Assembly: GCF_005938385.1 (NCBI RefSeq)
Contig: NZ_VCRA01000028.1
Location: 26,904 to 90,903, forward strand
Reading direction: 5' to 3'
Origin: Paenibacillus mesophilus
GTDB taxonomy: Bacteria > Bacillota > Bacilli > Paenibacillales > NBRC-103111
DNA length: 64,000 bases
Below the pieces are notes generated by a model. That model saw only the letters and a program-made list of their open reading frames with translations. It was not told where the DNA came from and searched no databases. Made by a program: the position numbers and the translations under genes. Positions within the stretch are counted from its first letter, which is position 1, and every line of letters starts with the position of its first letter. Shown here in pieces: positions 24,787 through 35,300 of this stretch.

Positions 24787-27723
24787 TCACTCCAGCCCCG
24801 GCCGGCAGTTTACCGGAGGGACGCCCCAATATTTGCTGAACGCCTTGGAGAAATTCCCGGCGTCCTTGAAACCGCAGAGTGCCGCTGCCTCGTAAACTTT
24901 GTAGCCGGCTTCGAGCAGCTTCCTGGCCCTTATCATCCGGATCGACATAACGTAGTCGGAATAGGCGCGGCCGATTTCCTTCTTGAACAGGCGGCTTAAA
25001 TGAAACGGATGCAGCGCGAACCGCTCGGCCATCGTATTTAACGATAAGTCCCGATCCGGCTCGCGCTCCACGATCGCGACCAGCTCGCGGACTACCGGAT
25101 GCTTCGCCGCGGGCCGGCGGGCTTCGGCATGCCCGACAAGCCGGTTCACGAGCCGCAGCAGCAGCTCGTACCCTTGTTCGGGCGAGCGGAGCTGCGCCAG
25201 CGCAAGCGTCGTATCGGTCATTCCGCCGAATACGTCCTCGGCTGTCGATCCGCGCCGCGCCGCTTGCCGGACGATCAGATGGCACGCATTCATGACGTGC
25301 AGCGGCCATACGGCGTCCGACGAGCCCTGCCTTATTCTCGCTCCCCACCACGCGGCCAGAGCCGCTTCGGCGGCCCGGGGCTCGCCCGCAGCATCCAATG
25401 CCGCGATGAACGCCCCGTCCGCATCGTCACCCTCATCACCCGCCTTGCCGCCGGCTGGAACCGTTCCGATGGAGCCGCCTCCGGCAGCAGTGCCGCTTCT
25501 CGCCGGCTTGACGATTTCGATGCATACTTCCGCCGCCTCGCCTCCCGCTTCTTCCACATGCAGCCTCACCGTTCCGGCCAGCCGATCGTATCGCCAGCTG
25601 CGGAACGGATCCGACTTAACCCGTCTCGTCTGATCCGGGCGGCGCTGCCCGTCCACCCGAACCGCCGCCGGCTTGCCGTCCGTATGGACGATCAGCTCAT
25701 AGCTGCGCTTGCGCGCCATTCCGGCATAAGCTCCTTCGCGCCGCGAAATACGCACCGTCGTCGCCTCGCGGCTCGTTTCGCAAGCGATATGCGTCCGGGC
25801 GACGCATCCGTCCAAATAGTCGAAGGTGGTCCCGTCGTCCTCGTACAAAACAAATTCGCTGTGCGCCCCCGGATACACCTCCAGCGTCACCGTCTCCACC
25901 TGCAGCTGACCGATATAGTCCATCGGCGGCCACATCGGAATGATCGCCCCGGCGCGGACGAACAGCAGGCCTCCCGCCTCGGGCGGAATGCGGCATGTGA
26001 ACGATTGCGGTCCGATGTAGCGCTCCCCTGTCCAATAGTCCAGCCACTCCCCCGCGGGCAAATAAATCCGGTCGGTATAAACGGCGGCGAGCAGAAAGTC
26101 CCCCAGCATATATTGCTGGCTCAGCTCCCGGCAATTCCGGTCATCCGGGAACATGAGCGGCATGGCGCGCGTAATCGGCATGCCGGTACGGGCGGCAACG
26201 TGCGCCGTTGCGTACAGATAAGGGATGAGACGGTAGCGCAGCCGGGCATACCGCTGAAACAGCTCCTGCAGCGGACGCTCCAGAAAATCCGGGTGATGGA
26301 AATGATCTTGGCAGTTGATCCGCGACCATGCCAGCAAAAAATCGGAATGGATACCTTCGCGGGTAATCAAATGCATATTCGTCGACGTATGGACGTGACC
26401 GGAAAGACCGTAATTGAGGATGGCCGCGATCGCATGCTTGGCGTTATAGAACGTGCCCGTCGTGCTGACGATGAACTGCTGCATCCCCAAGTAGCCCTTT
26501 TCCATATGAATGACCGGCCGCATTCCCGTCTGCCCGCGGAAGCCGAGATGCATCTGCTTGCCGAGCAGAACCGGATATAAATTATGCAGCTCGGCGCTGC
26601 TCATTCCATTGCCCCATATCCGGTCGGGATGACTATACATCGGGTTCGTCGCGCTCAGCACGAACCCCGATATGCCGTCGTCGACAAATTTGCGCAAGTG
26701 ATCATACCACGGCTCATCCTTCTCGTCGCCTTCTCCCGCCTCGTTTACGCCGGCCAACCGTTCCTCAAGCAGCGTCAAATCGTAGTCGCAGCCCAAATTC
26801 AGGCTCAGCTTGAACCCTTGCTTCTGCAAAATGCCGATAAACGATACTTGGCGCAGCAAATCGTTCGTACTTGTCGGAAACCGCTCCGGGTGCCATCGCT
26901 TGGAAGTCGAGAAGTCGTTGACCGTCTCCATCCAGTCCGCATTGAGGCCGATCAGGTCGCACGGCGTTCCCGCACGGCGGAACTTGATGGCGTCGTCAAG
27001 CACGTCGCGGGCGCTCGATTTGACGCGCGAGCAGAAGTTCAGGCCGTACATCCAGATCGGCATAAGCCGAGGCTTGCCGGCTATGTCCGTATAGGCATGG
27101 AGCAGCTCGGCTAGGCTGCTTCCGGCGAAGACGAACATGTCCAGCTCTCCCGCCTGTCCGTCGATGCTCAACCGGTCGTCGGCCGAGCTCCCGATATCGA
27201 ACGTATGCCGCCAGGTCGTATTCATCATAATCGCCCAGCCTCTTGTGCTCATCAAGTACGGGAGCGGGGCGCTCCCCCAAAGGGTCTTCTCCGCCCATAC
27301 GGACACGCGCAAGCCTCGCCGCTCCACTCGCTCCGGAGCGATATTGCCGAGCCCGTACATCGCTTCGTCGGCATGAAGCGAGAAGCACACCCCGAATCCC
27401 GACGACCGGCTCGACCGTGGCGGGCCGAACGTCCGCAGCTTCTCCGTCCCGTCCGCCCCGTATAGGCGAAACTGTCCATCCGTCCCGTCGATATGCAGAC
27501 TCGCCCGCCCGGCTTGAAGTTCCGCGCCGATACCCTCCGGCATCATGCGCTCCTGTTCCTCCGACCCGATGACAGCGTTTACAATGCGATACCGGATTAA
27601 CGGCGGCTCCGCGAACAGCCCCGTATCGTTCATCCGAATCCGAAATGCGCCTGGGGCGATCGCTTGTACCCGCATGCATCCCCCATTACGCAGCGATAAT
27701 CGAACGTCCGCCATTTCACCCAT
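24787..27723 (-). CDS. GH31-like glycosidase (catalytic residues replaced) fused to AraC DNA-binding domain
   Basis: 978 residues, no signal peptide. Residues about 1-690 follow the GH31 plan: N-terminal beta domain ('DEAMYGLGNI', 'PLPYLMSTRGWAIMMNTTW'), a TIM barrel ('AGKPRLMPIWMYGLNF', 'FPTSTNDLLRQV') and C-terminal sheets ('LLFVRAGAIIPMWPPMDYI', 'LYEDDGTTFDYLDG'). Residues about 874-976 are an AraC helix-turn-helix pair ('FALHPFHLSRLFKKEIGRAY', 'AALCGFKDAGNFSKAFSKYW'). In GH31 the nucleophile lies in 'FxTDFGE'; here the segment near 356 reads GFVLSATNP. The acid/base segment 'WGGD' reads STTGT near 422, and 'SHDIGGF' reads TSTNMHL near 445. I infer a catalytically dead sugar-sensing transcription factor. 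GGAGG precedes the ATG at 8 nt. The reading frame is unbroken. It is an isolated gene before the sensor kinase operon. Confidence 0.85.
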   Translation of the reverse strand: MGEMADVRLSLRNGGCMRVQAIAPGAFRIRMNDTGLFAEPPLIRYRIVNAVIGSEEQERMMPEGIGAELQAGRASLHIDGTDGQFRLYGADGTEKLRTFGPPRSSRSSGFGVCFSLHADEAMYGLGNIAPERVERRGLRVSVWAEKTLWGSAPLPYLMSTRGWAIMMNTTWRHTFDIGSSADDRLSIDGQAGELDMFVFAGSSLAELLHAYTDIAGKPRLMPIWMYGLNFCSRVKSSARDVLDDAIKFRRAGTPCDLIGLNADWMETVNDFSTSKRWHPERFPTSTNDLLRQVSFIGILQKQGFKLSLNLGCDYDLTLLEERLAGVNEAGEGDEKDEPWYDHLRKFVDDGISGFVLSATNPMYSHPDRIWGNGMSSAELHNLYPVLLGKQMHLGFRGQTGMRPVIHMEKGYLGMQQFIVSTTGTFYNAKHAIAAILNYGLSGHVHTSTNMHLITREGIHSDFLLAWSRINCQDHFHHPDFLERPLQELFQRYARLRYRLIPYLYATAHVAARTGMPITRAMPLMFPDDRNCRELSQQYMLGDFLLAAVYTDRIYLPAGEWLDYWTGERYIGPQSFTCRIPPEAGGLLFVRAGAIIPMWPPMDYIGQLQVETVTLEVYPGAHSEFVLYEDDGTTFDYLDGCVARTHIACETSREATTVRISRREGAYAGMARKRSYELIVHTDGKPAAVRVDGQRRPDQTRRVKSDPFRSWRYDRLAGTVRLHVEEAGGEAAEVCIEIVKPARSGTAAGGGSIGTVPAGGKAGDEGDDADGAFIAALDAAGEPRAAEAALAAWWGARIRQGSSDAVWPLHVMNACHLIVRQAARRGSTAEDVFGGMTDTTLALAQLRSPEQGYELLLRLVNRLVGHAEARRPAAKHPVVRELVAIVEREPDRDLSLNTMAERFALHPFHLSRLFKKEIGRAYSDYVMSIRMIRARKLLEAGYKVYEAAALCGFKDAGNFSKAFSKYWGVPPVNCRPGLE

Positions 27724-27789
27724 TCCGAATGCCTCCCTCCATTGATCCCATCATAGCATGAAGGAGGCAAGATGTTATCGAAGCACATG

Positions 27790-27832
27790 AAAAAGCCACA
27801 CAAGCAGCCGCTTTCCCGGCGGCCGCCGTGCG
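27790..27832 (-). terminator. Terminator after histidine kinase gene
   Basis: On the minus strand GCGGCCGC and GCGGCTGC form an 8-bp stem (one G-U pair) followed by TTGTGTGGCTTTTTC. It sits just after the kinase stop codon. Confidence 0.55.
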
Positions 27833-27841
27833 TTCGGAGCT

Positions 27842-30800
27842 TCATTGCTTCAGCACGGAGAACGTAACCGTCGTCCCTTTGCCGGGCTCGCTTTCGATCA
27901 GAAGCCCTTTGCCGTACAGCTGCTTCAATCTTCGGTCCGTATTGCGCAGGCCGATGCCCGATCGCGGGGCCGGTTCGCCCTCCAGCAGCCGTGTGCGCGT
28001 GCTCTCATCCATCCCCACTCCGTTGTCGATGACCGCGATCTCGGCATGGCTGTCATAGTCGGTGATGCGGATGCGCAGCTTGCCGCCTTGAGGCTGCGCC
28101 AGCACGCCGTGCTTTACGGCATTCTCGACAAGAGGCTGGATCGAGAGCGGGGGCAGCCGGAGACGGAGATGCTCGTCCAACTCCCACTCGATTTCCAGTC
28201 TTTCCTCGAAGCGCTCCTTCTCGATAAACAAATAGGAACGGACCAAGCCGATCTCGTGCGACACCGGAACGAGCCGGTCCAAGTTCCGAAAGTCGAAGCT
28301 CGCCCGCAAATAATGGCCGAAATTGCCGAGCAGAGCGCGCATCCGGACCGTATCGATCTCGCTGAGCGCCGCGATCGAATTCAGCGTGTTGAACAAGAAG
28401 TGCGGCTGAATTTGCGCCTGCAGGCATGCCGCTTCGATGCGCATCTGCTCGCGCACCGATTGTTTCATGGCGGTCAGCGCTTTGACCCGGGCTCTCAGCT
28501 CCATCGCCTCCATCGGCTTCATCACGTAATCGTTCGCTCCGGAAAGGAAGCCGGCCACAACATCCTCCGGACGGCTGCGTGCGGTCAGCAGCAGAATCGG
28601 AAGCTCCGAGATCGAGAACCGCTCGCGGACGGAACGCGTCAAAGCATAGCCGGACATATGCGGCATCATAATATCGGCGATGATCAAATCCCACTCCCTC
28701 GTCATAAGCATCGCCAGCGCTTCGTTGCCGCCCGTAACCGTCGTGATATCGTAGGCCTCGGCCGACAATATTTCGGACAAAATTGCCAAATTGACCGGGT
28801 CGTCATCGACGGCCAAAATGTTCGGCCTGTCCGAGGACGCAGCCGGTTTCGGCATCGCGCCGGCTGCCGCCGGTTCGGAAGAACCGCGTACAATCGTTTC
28901 CTCGGCCGCTGTCCCAGCTGGAAGCAAGGCCGACTCCGGCAAGTCGAAGGGGCGGCCGGCGAGCGGCAGTGTAAAGGAGAACACCGAGCCGCGGCCCGGC
29001 ACCGACGAGACGAAAAGCTCCCCCCCCTGCAGCTCGACGAGCTGCTTGCAGATGCTCAGCCCGAGTCCGATACCCCCGCCGACCGCGGCTTCACCGGAAT
29101 CGCCCTGCTCATAAGGCTGGAAAATGCGCCGCTGCGTTTCCTCATCGATGCCGATCCCCGTATCGGTAATCCGGACGACGGCTTGGCCGTTCCGAATGAA
29201 CGCTTGAATCGTAACGGTGCCCTCGCGCGTAAATTTGACCGCATTGTGCAGCAGGTTGAACATGATTTGAATGAGCCGATTCTCGTCGGCAAGCACCGGA
29301 GGAAACCGCTCCGGGACGTAATGGACAAACCGGATCGGCTTGCCCTCCGTCATGAAGCGGAGCATATCGAGCACGCCTGAAGCGACGGCTTGAACTTGCA
29401 CGCTGCCGGTATGCAGACGAATGCCGGTCTCCTGAAGCTGCTTCCTATCGAGCAGATCGTTCAGCAGGAGCGACATGCGGCGTCCGATCGAGATCAGGAG
29501 ACGGATGTCCTCGGACCCCTTTTTGCCTAAGATGCTTTGCTCACGCTCCAGCACGGACTCGGCAATGTTTAATATCCCGTGCAGCGGATTGCGCAATTCG
29601 TGGGACGTGTTCGCCAGAAAATCGTCTTTCCGTTTATTCTCCTGCATAAGCTGTCCCGCGAGCTTCTCCGTTTCCTCCGCCGTTCGAATATAGTGCTTGA
29701 ACCAAAACGAAGCAAAAGCCAAAACGCAAGCGAGCAGATCGATCGGATAATACCGGATCTGGAGGTCCGTGAAAGTACCGACAACTCCCCATACGGTGCT
29801 GTTCGCCATGGCCGTTATGCCCATCAGCAAATAAACGGCATCCTTCATCCCCTCGAGCGCGCTCCGAAGCACCAGCCACCAAAATACGAAGCAGGAGGCC
29901 ACAAACAAGATCACGATGAAAATACCGATGACCGTAAGCGCCGATATGGGCAATAGAAGCGTCAGCATTACCGACAGGACGAATAGGGCGGAGAGCCGGC
30001 GCATCCCCCGTAATACCGTATATTTGGGAAGCAAATGTCTGAGGAATTGGAGCAGAAACCACGGAATCGCGACCATGGAAAGACATAGAAGTCTCACCCC
30101 CCATTCGAAGCCGATCGGCGTCCAGTTGAGCAGCAGCTTGTCGTCATCGGCCGCAGTCATAAGCACGGCGGACAAAATGAGCAGCATGAAGTAGAGCAGC
30201 GCCTTCTGGCGGTTCCCCATCATAAAGAGCAGTCCGGCGTAAACGGCATGCAGCAGCAGCACGACAATAACAGTCAACTGCATATTGTGGGAAAACCGCT
30301 CCTCGTTATATACCGCGAGAGCACTGCCGAATTTGACCGAACGGATGATGCCGCCCTGACGGGCATTATCGAAGTTCGCCGCTTGTATGACGATCTCAAG
30401 CTCTCCCCCGTCGGATGTGAACAGCATGGAGTAAGGTACGTTCCGGGGGGTGTAACGATCTTGGTCCGCAGCCGGCTGACCGGAAGAAATCCGCAGCTTG
30501 CCGTTGACATACAGCGCCGATGCAGTCGGGAGATTGGTGACGCGTATGCCGAACGCTTGTCCGGGGGCCTGATCCAATGTAATCCGAAGACGATAAGTGC
30601 CGAAGCCGTAAGAAGCAGGCGCGGATGGCGACAGGGCGGAATTCCATTCGGAGGGTACCTGAATGAAGCTCCGATTGACGCCGGGAGCCGGAGTAGAGCC
30701 GGTTTGAGGCACAAGCAGCGCATTCGGGTAAAACTCCCACTCCCCGTCCAATGTTATCGGTTTTTGTGACGCGAAGTTCCACCCCCGCAGATCGAGCCGG

Positions 30801-30973
30801 CCTTGCACGGCGACCGGGTGGTCCGGGACGGCCTGCAGCGCGATCCAGACGATGCGGACACCGGTCAGCAGCAGGAAAAAGAGCAGCAAGGGGACAAATA
30901 TGTTCCGTTTTTTCGTCATGGGTCGCAAATGTTCGGCCAGAGCCGTCATCTTCTTTCTGATTGGGTTTATCAA
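27842..30973 (-). CDS. 7TM hybrid histidine kinase with receiver and second kinase module
   Basis: 1043 residues. One N-terminal helix, an extracellular 7TMR-DISM-type beta-sandwich (about 60-210, 'LDLRGWNFASQKPITLDGEW'), seven membrane helices (about 225-410), then HisKA with 'NTSHELRNPLHG' (His near 456) and HATPase ('IGIDEETQRRIFQPYEQGD', 'GIGLGLSICKQLVELQ'). A receiver follows ('ILAVDDDPVNLAILSEIL'; phospho-Asp in 'LIIADIMMPHMSGY' near 768). Last is a LytS/YehU-type kinase core ('LQAQIQPHFLFNTLNSI', 'SIQPLVENAVKHG', 'GIGLRNTDRRLKQLYG'). It combines two ATPase modules in one chain. The reading frame begins with a TTG overlapping the TGA of the response regulator gene by 4 nt; an ATG at 30949 is an alternative start and neither has a clear site. 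It is the sensor partner of the upstream response regulator. Confidence 0.85.
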   Translation of the reverse strand: MINPIRKKMTALAEHLRPMTKKRNIFVPLLLFFLLLTGVRIVWIALQAVPDHPVAVQGRLDLRGWNFASQKPITLDGEWEFYPNALLVPQTGSTPAPGVNRSFIQVPSEWNSALSPSAPASYGFGTYRLRITLDQAPGQAFGIRVTNLPTASALYVNGKLRISSGQPAADQDRYTPRNVPYSMLFTSDGGELEIVIQAANFDNARQGGIIRSVKFGSALAVYNEERFSHNMQLTVIVVLLLHAVYAGLLFMMGNRQKALLYFMLLILSAVLMTAADDDKLLLNWTPIGFEWGVRLLCLSMVAIPWFLLQFLRHLLPKYTVLRGMRRLSALFVLSVMLTLLLPISALTVIGIFIVILFVASCFVFWWLVLRSALEGMKDAVYLLMGITAMANSTVWGVVGTFTDLQIRYYPIDLLACVLAFASFWFKHYIRTAEETEKLAGQLMQENKRKDDFLANTSHELRNPLHGILNIAESVLEREQSILGKKGSEDIRLLISIGRRMSLLLNDLLDRKQLQETGIRLHTGSVQVQAVASGVLDMLRFMTEGKPIRFVHYVPERFPPVLADENRLIQIMFNLLHNAVKFTREGTVTIQAFIRNGQAVVRITDTGIGIDEETQRRIFQPYEQGDSGEAAVGGGIGLGLSICKQLVELQGGELFVSSVPGRGSVFSFTLPLAGRPFDLPESALLPAGTAAEETIVRGSSEPAAAGAMPKPAASSDRPNILAVDDDPVNLAILSEILSAEAYDITTVTGGNEALAMLMTREWDLIIADIMMPHMSGYALTRSVRERFSISELPILLLTARSRPEDVVAGFLSGANDYVMKPMEAMELRARVKALTAMKQSVREQMRIEAACLQAQIQPHFLFNTLNSIAALSEIDTVRMRALLGNFGHYLRASFDFRNLDRLVPVSHEIGLVRSYLFIEKERFEERLEIEWELDEHLRLRLPPLSIQPLVENAVKHGVLAQPQGGKLRIRITDYDSHAEIAVIDNGVGMDESTRTRLLEGEPAPRSGIGLRNTDRRLKQLYGKGLLIESEPGKGTTVTFSVLKQ

Positions 30974-32136
30974 AACGGAGGTGCTTTAAAGTCCCTCCTT
31001 TTCCAGGCATCGAACCATTCGGAGATCGACTCGCTTACAGCGGATTCCATCTCCTTCTCCACTCTGGAAGTCAGCAGCCAGTATTGCTCCTCCACTCCGG
31101 CTATGTCGCCCGAATCATCATAAAGCAGCATCAGGGCGAAATAACTCTCTTCCTCGTAAGGAAACATTTGCTGAATGAGCCGGTTGATCCGGATTGCCGC
31201 TTGCAGCATCTGCTGCTCCATGTAAAATTCGCTCACGCTTCTCGCATGGTTCAGCCACATCCGCCTGAGCCGTTCCCTTTCGTGCTCGGCCCATAAAAAC
31301 TCGAAATCTCCGAAATAATCGCCTTTGTACAATTCCAATACTTTCTCATACTGTTCGATATGCCGAATATCCAACGCCCCGAGACTGTGTACCTGTTTCT
31401 CCCATTCGTCGCTGTCGATTCGGGCCGTCCCTGTCGTCAACCGGTATCCCGTCTCCAGGTTGCCGCTCGTTATCGTCACCATTTCCAATCCGCAGCTTCT
31501 GAGCGTTTGACGGATATGATAGACGGTCGTATACAGCTGCTGCGCCGCTTTGGACACCTCGAAGTCCGGCCACAGCAGCTCGATCAGCGTGTCCCGCTCA
31601 ATGATCCGGTCCCGGTGGTGCAGCAAATAAGCAAACAGCTCCTGCGCCTTGCTCGTTCGCCATTTGATCGTTCGGGGCTCCTCGCCGGACTGTTGAACGC
31701 GGATTTGATTGAAGCAGCAAATGAGAGGCGGTTCCGCCTCCCGTTCGCGTTCTTCGTCCCGGTTCGCCCTGTCGCCGATCTTCCTCCTTAGGCGCTGCAT
31801 CGTTTTTGACAGACGGTCCGGTTGAACGGGCTTCATAATGTAATCCAGCGCGTACAGTTCGAACGCATGGACCGCGTACTGATCATATCCGGTCACGAAC
31901 ACAATCTCCGCGATGGGGACGCGCTCCTGCAGCAGTTCGCCCAGCTTCACGCCGTTCATGCCGGGCATGTGGATGTCCAGGAATACGACATCCGGCGCAA
32001 GCTCTTCCGCTATGGCGACGACGTCGGCCGGATCCGAATACATGCCGATCACTTGAACGCCGCCCACATCGCGTTCCAATATTTTTTTAAGCTGGGCCAA
32101 GGCCAGCCGCTCGTCGTCAACTAGTATCGCACGCAT
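30970..32136 (-). CDS. Response regulator with SARP/BTAD-type output domain
   Basis: 388 residues. The receiver domain (1-120) has 'AILVDDERLAL', phospho-Asp in 'VVFLDIHMPGMNG' and Lys in 'YIMKPVQ'. The output domain has an OmpR-like winged helix ('TSKAQELFAYLLHHRDRII', 'LIELLWPDFEVSKAAQQLY', 'LETGYRLTT') followed by a BTAD-like helical region ('YEKVLELYKGDYFGD', 'LMLLYDDSGDIAGVEEQYW'). This is the SARP-family plan, whose members bind heptamer direct repeats with an 11-bp period. GGAG lies 8 nt before the ATG. It is translationally coupled to the hybrid kinase (4-nt overlap). Boxes of the predicted type occur upstream of the neighbouring SLH gene. Confidence 0.88.
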   Translation of the reverse strand: MRAILVDDERLALAQLKKILERDVGGVQVIGMYSDPADVVAIAEELAPDVVFLDIHMPGMNGVKLGELLQERVPIAEIVFVTGYDQYAVHAFELYALDYIMKPVQPDRLSKTMQRLRRKIGDRANRDEEREREAEPPLICCFNQIRVQQSGEEPRTIKWRTSKAQELFAYLLHHRDRIIERDTLIELLWPDFEVSKAAQQLYTTVYHIRQTLRSCGLEMVTITSGNLETGYRLTTGTARIDSDEWEKQVHSLGALDIRHIEQYEKVLELYKGDYFGDFEFLWAEHERERLRRMWLNHARSVSEFYMEQQMLQAAIRINRLIQQMFPYEEESYFALMLLYDDSGDIAGVEEQYWLLTSRVEKEMESAVSESISEWFDAWKRRDFKAPPF

Positions 32137-32192
32137 GAAATGATCTCCACCCGGTACAGCTTTTTTTGTCGGGATATTGCGGTTCCCGTCCC

Positions 32193-32221
32193 ATTATATC
32201 TTGCCGCCGTTAAAAAAACAG
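32193..32221 (-). promoter_or_regulatory. Putative promoter of response regulator/kinase operon
   Basis: A perfect TATAAT on the minus strand (32193-32198) lies 56 nt before the response regulator start. The -35 region (CTGTTT, 17-nt spacer) is weak and overlaps the upstream terminator's T-run. Confidence 0.45.
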
Positions 32222-32253
32222 CCACCGCCGGCTTTGAACCTGCCGGCAGTGGC
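32212..32253 (-). terminator. Rho-independent terminator after SLH gene
   Basis: GCCACCGCCGGC (32221-32232) pairs with GCCGGCAGTGGC (32242-32253), 12 bp with one wobble. On the minus strand it is followed by seven T residues (32212-32218). Confidence 0.85.
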
Positions 32254-32334
32254 GCTCTTGCATGCAGAAATCAATCCGTCATGCTTTAGGAACCTTAGGA
32301 ACTTTAACGGAATTACCGCCCTGACTGACGACAC

Positions 32335-35300
32335 TTAATCGATCAATTTCGTCGTTTGCAGCAACCTTCTCATCAGCGCGGCCGCTTCCGCACGCGTCAT
32401 GCTGTCCAGCGGCCTCAGCAGCTGTCCTTCGCTTCCTTCGACGATTCCGGCCGCAATCATCCGGGCTACGGCTTCTTTCGCCCAATCGGATACATTCGAC
32501 GCATCGCCGTAAGCGGACAAAATCGATGCGATTTCCGATTGGCTCTTCGTGCTTTGCGATTCGACCAAGTCGTATGCCCGCGCAATCATGGCGATTCCCT
32601 GCTCGCGTGTAATTTGCCGATCGCCGTGGAACAAGCCGTCTTCGTAGCCGTTTACGATGCCGAACTCGCTCGCGATCGCGACCGCGTCATGGTACCAGGA
32701 AGAGCGAGGAACGTCGCCGAACGTAGTTCCGGCAACATTTTGGCGCATCAACCCCATACCCGTCGCCACAATGGCGGCAAATTCGGAACGGACCACGTTC
32801 CGATCGGGCGTAAACGTGTTGTTTCCGGTTCCGGCAAGAACCAGTCTCGCTACGATGTCGTTAACGTCCGATCTGGACCAGTGGCTTCTCACATCATCGA
32901 GGTCTTGCGGGTTCCAGATGACGGAATACGTACCGCTGCTGCGCAAATCGTTAATCATCGCATAATAACGGCTGTTGATTTTCGTCACGACCGTCGGCAC
33001 GTGGAATACGGTTCCGTCCGGATTGACGATTACGCCTGTCGTGATCCGGTTCGGATCGATTCCATCAGGCAATGCGATGTATCTTACGCCGTATCCGTTC
33101 AATTCGCCCGCTCCGACCGTCTGGCCTTTGTAGCTGTAGCTCAACCCCAGATCGACCGGGTCGACCAGCAGCTCATAGCCTTGTTCTTTCGCCTTATCCT
33201 TGGCTGTACCGATCAACGCGTCGGACGCCCGCTTGATCCCGACATGGACTTCGATATCGCCAAGCGGTGCATTGTTCCATTGCTGTGCTGGTCCATTCAA
33301 GTCCAATTGGCTGCCCGGAACCGGATAAATGGCGAGATGATTGCCTACTTCGAGACTCGACCCGCTATCCGCGAGACGTTTCACCTGTGCGGCCGTCAAG
33401 CCGTTCACTCCGACATCGCCGTCGTTCGGAACCCGGATCGAGAGCTGCTGTCCGTTGCCTTGCGATAAAATACCGTCCAGCTTAGCCGGATCGATCTGTA
33501 CGGTCGTTTGCGTGCGTCCGTCGGTTTGTCCCGCCGTTCCCGTTGCAAACGGATTTTCGTTTCCGTTCAAGTTGGTCGCGATATCCGCAGGTTTTCCGGT
33601 TCCCGTACCCGTTCCGCCCGTACCGGTTCCTGTACCGGTTCCGGTATTTCCGCCGTCCGTCCATACGGAGGAGCTGGCTCTTGTTACGGTAATCGTGTAT
33701 TGACGGGAATTTCCATTGCGGTCCGTTACTTTGACGACGAAGGTGTTGTAGCCGACGTTTAGTCCGTAAAGACCACTTTTCACTCCACTAGCAACCGGTG
33801 TAAAGCTTTCGCCTCGAACGCTTATTTCGATCGTCGCATTCGGATCGAGCGATACCGGCGTCCAGGACAGTTCGGCAACACCGTACGATACTCTCATCGT
33901 ATAAGCGCCGGTTTCCGGATTGAAAGCCGGTTCGAGATTTCCGCTCGAAGGCGTCAGTGAGACCAGCTTGCTCGTAGTGCGCATCATTTCAATCGTATAC
34001 TCGTTTTTGCCGCCTTCCGGATCGGTCACTTCCACCTTGATCGTATTCGGGCCTTCCTTAAGCGGAAGCTTGCTCCAATCCGCTTCGGCCGCCGGTTGTC
34101 CGTTCAACGTTACTTTGATCGTGCTGTTCGGGGTATGCGCGACCGGCGCGATACCGACTCCGTATACCGCGTTCGATACGACTCCCGCATAGTTCAGGCT
34201 TTGATTCGGGTCGAATGCCGGAGACAACGCGACCGGCTTACCGCTGTCGGTCTCGACAACCGTCAACGCCGAGAGCTTCGCCCCTCTTGCCACGATATTT
34301 TTGCGGGCCGCCTCCAGAGCATCCCGTGCCGCATCGACTTGCTGCTGCGTCGCGTTCGGGTCGTTCAGGACGACCTCCGCCGCGGCAAGCGCCTGCTTCA
34401 GCGCGGCCAAGCTTTCCGGCGTATAATCGTCATCCCGCAAATTCTCGCCTTTAACCTCGTTTGCTTTTGCAAGCAGTGCCGCTTTATTAGCCGCCGGTAC
34501 CAGCGCCGCTCTCGCCGCTTCCAGCTTAGCCAATGCTTGCCCCAGCTCGTTTTCGGAAGCTTGCGGCGTACGGCTGAGCAGCGCCTCGGCTTCGCCAAGA
34601 GCCCCGGTCAAAGCTTGCCAGCTGTCGGCCGTATAGTCGCCCGGCTTCAAAACTCCGGTATCGATTTCGCCCTTAACGGCGTTTACTTTGTCTTGCAGCT
34701 TGGGCAGCGTGCTGCCAAGTCCCGCAATGGCCGCTTCCAATGCCGCTTTGGCCGCATCCACCTCGGCTTGCGTCGCATTCGGATTGTTCAGTACGTCCTC
34801 GGCTGCGGACATAGCCTGCTGAAGGGCTGCCCAGCTTGCCGGCGTATAGTTCGCTTCCGTAAAGCCTTTGACTTCGTTTGCTCTCGCGATCAGCGCGGTT
34901 TTATCCGCTCCCGGCACCAATGCCGCCCTTGCCGCCTCGAGCGCCGCTTTCGCCGCATCTACTTCGGCTTGCGTCGCATTCGGATTCGCCAACACCGCGC
35001 GCGCATCGGTCAACGCTTGCTGCAGCGCCTGCCAGCTGTCGGCCGTATATTGGCCGGCCTTCAGGTTCTCGCCGACAATCTCCGCTTCTTTCGCGCGAAG
35101 TTTGCTCAAGTCGACCAGTGTCCCTCTTGCCGCTTCCAGCTTGGCCAACGCTTGTCCCAGCTCGACCGCTGTCGCTTGCGGCGTACGGGTGAGCAGAGCT
35201 CTCGCTTCATCTAGTGCCCCGGTTAATGCTTGCCAGCTGCCCGCCGTATAATCGCCAGGCTTCAGGCTGCCGAGCGTTATTTCGTTTTGAACCTCGTCCG

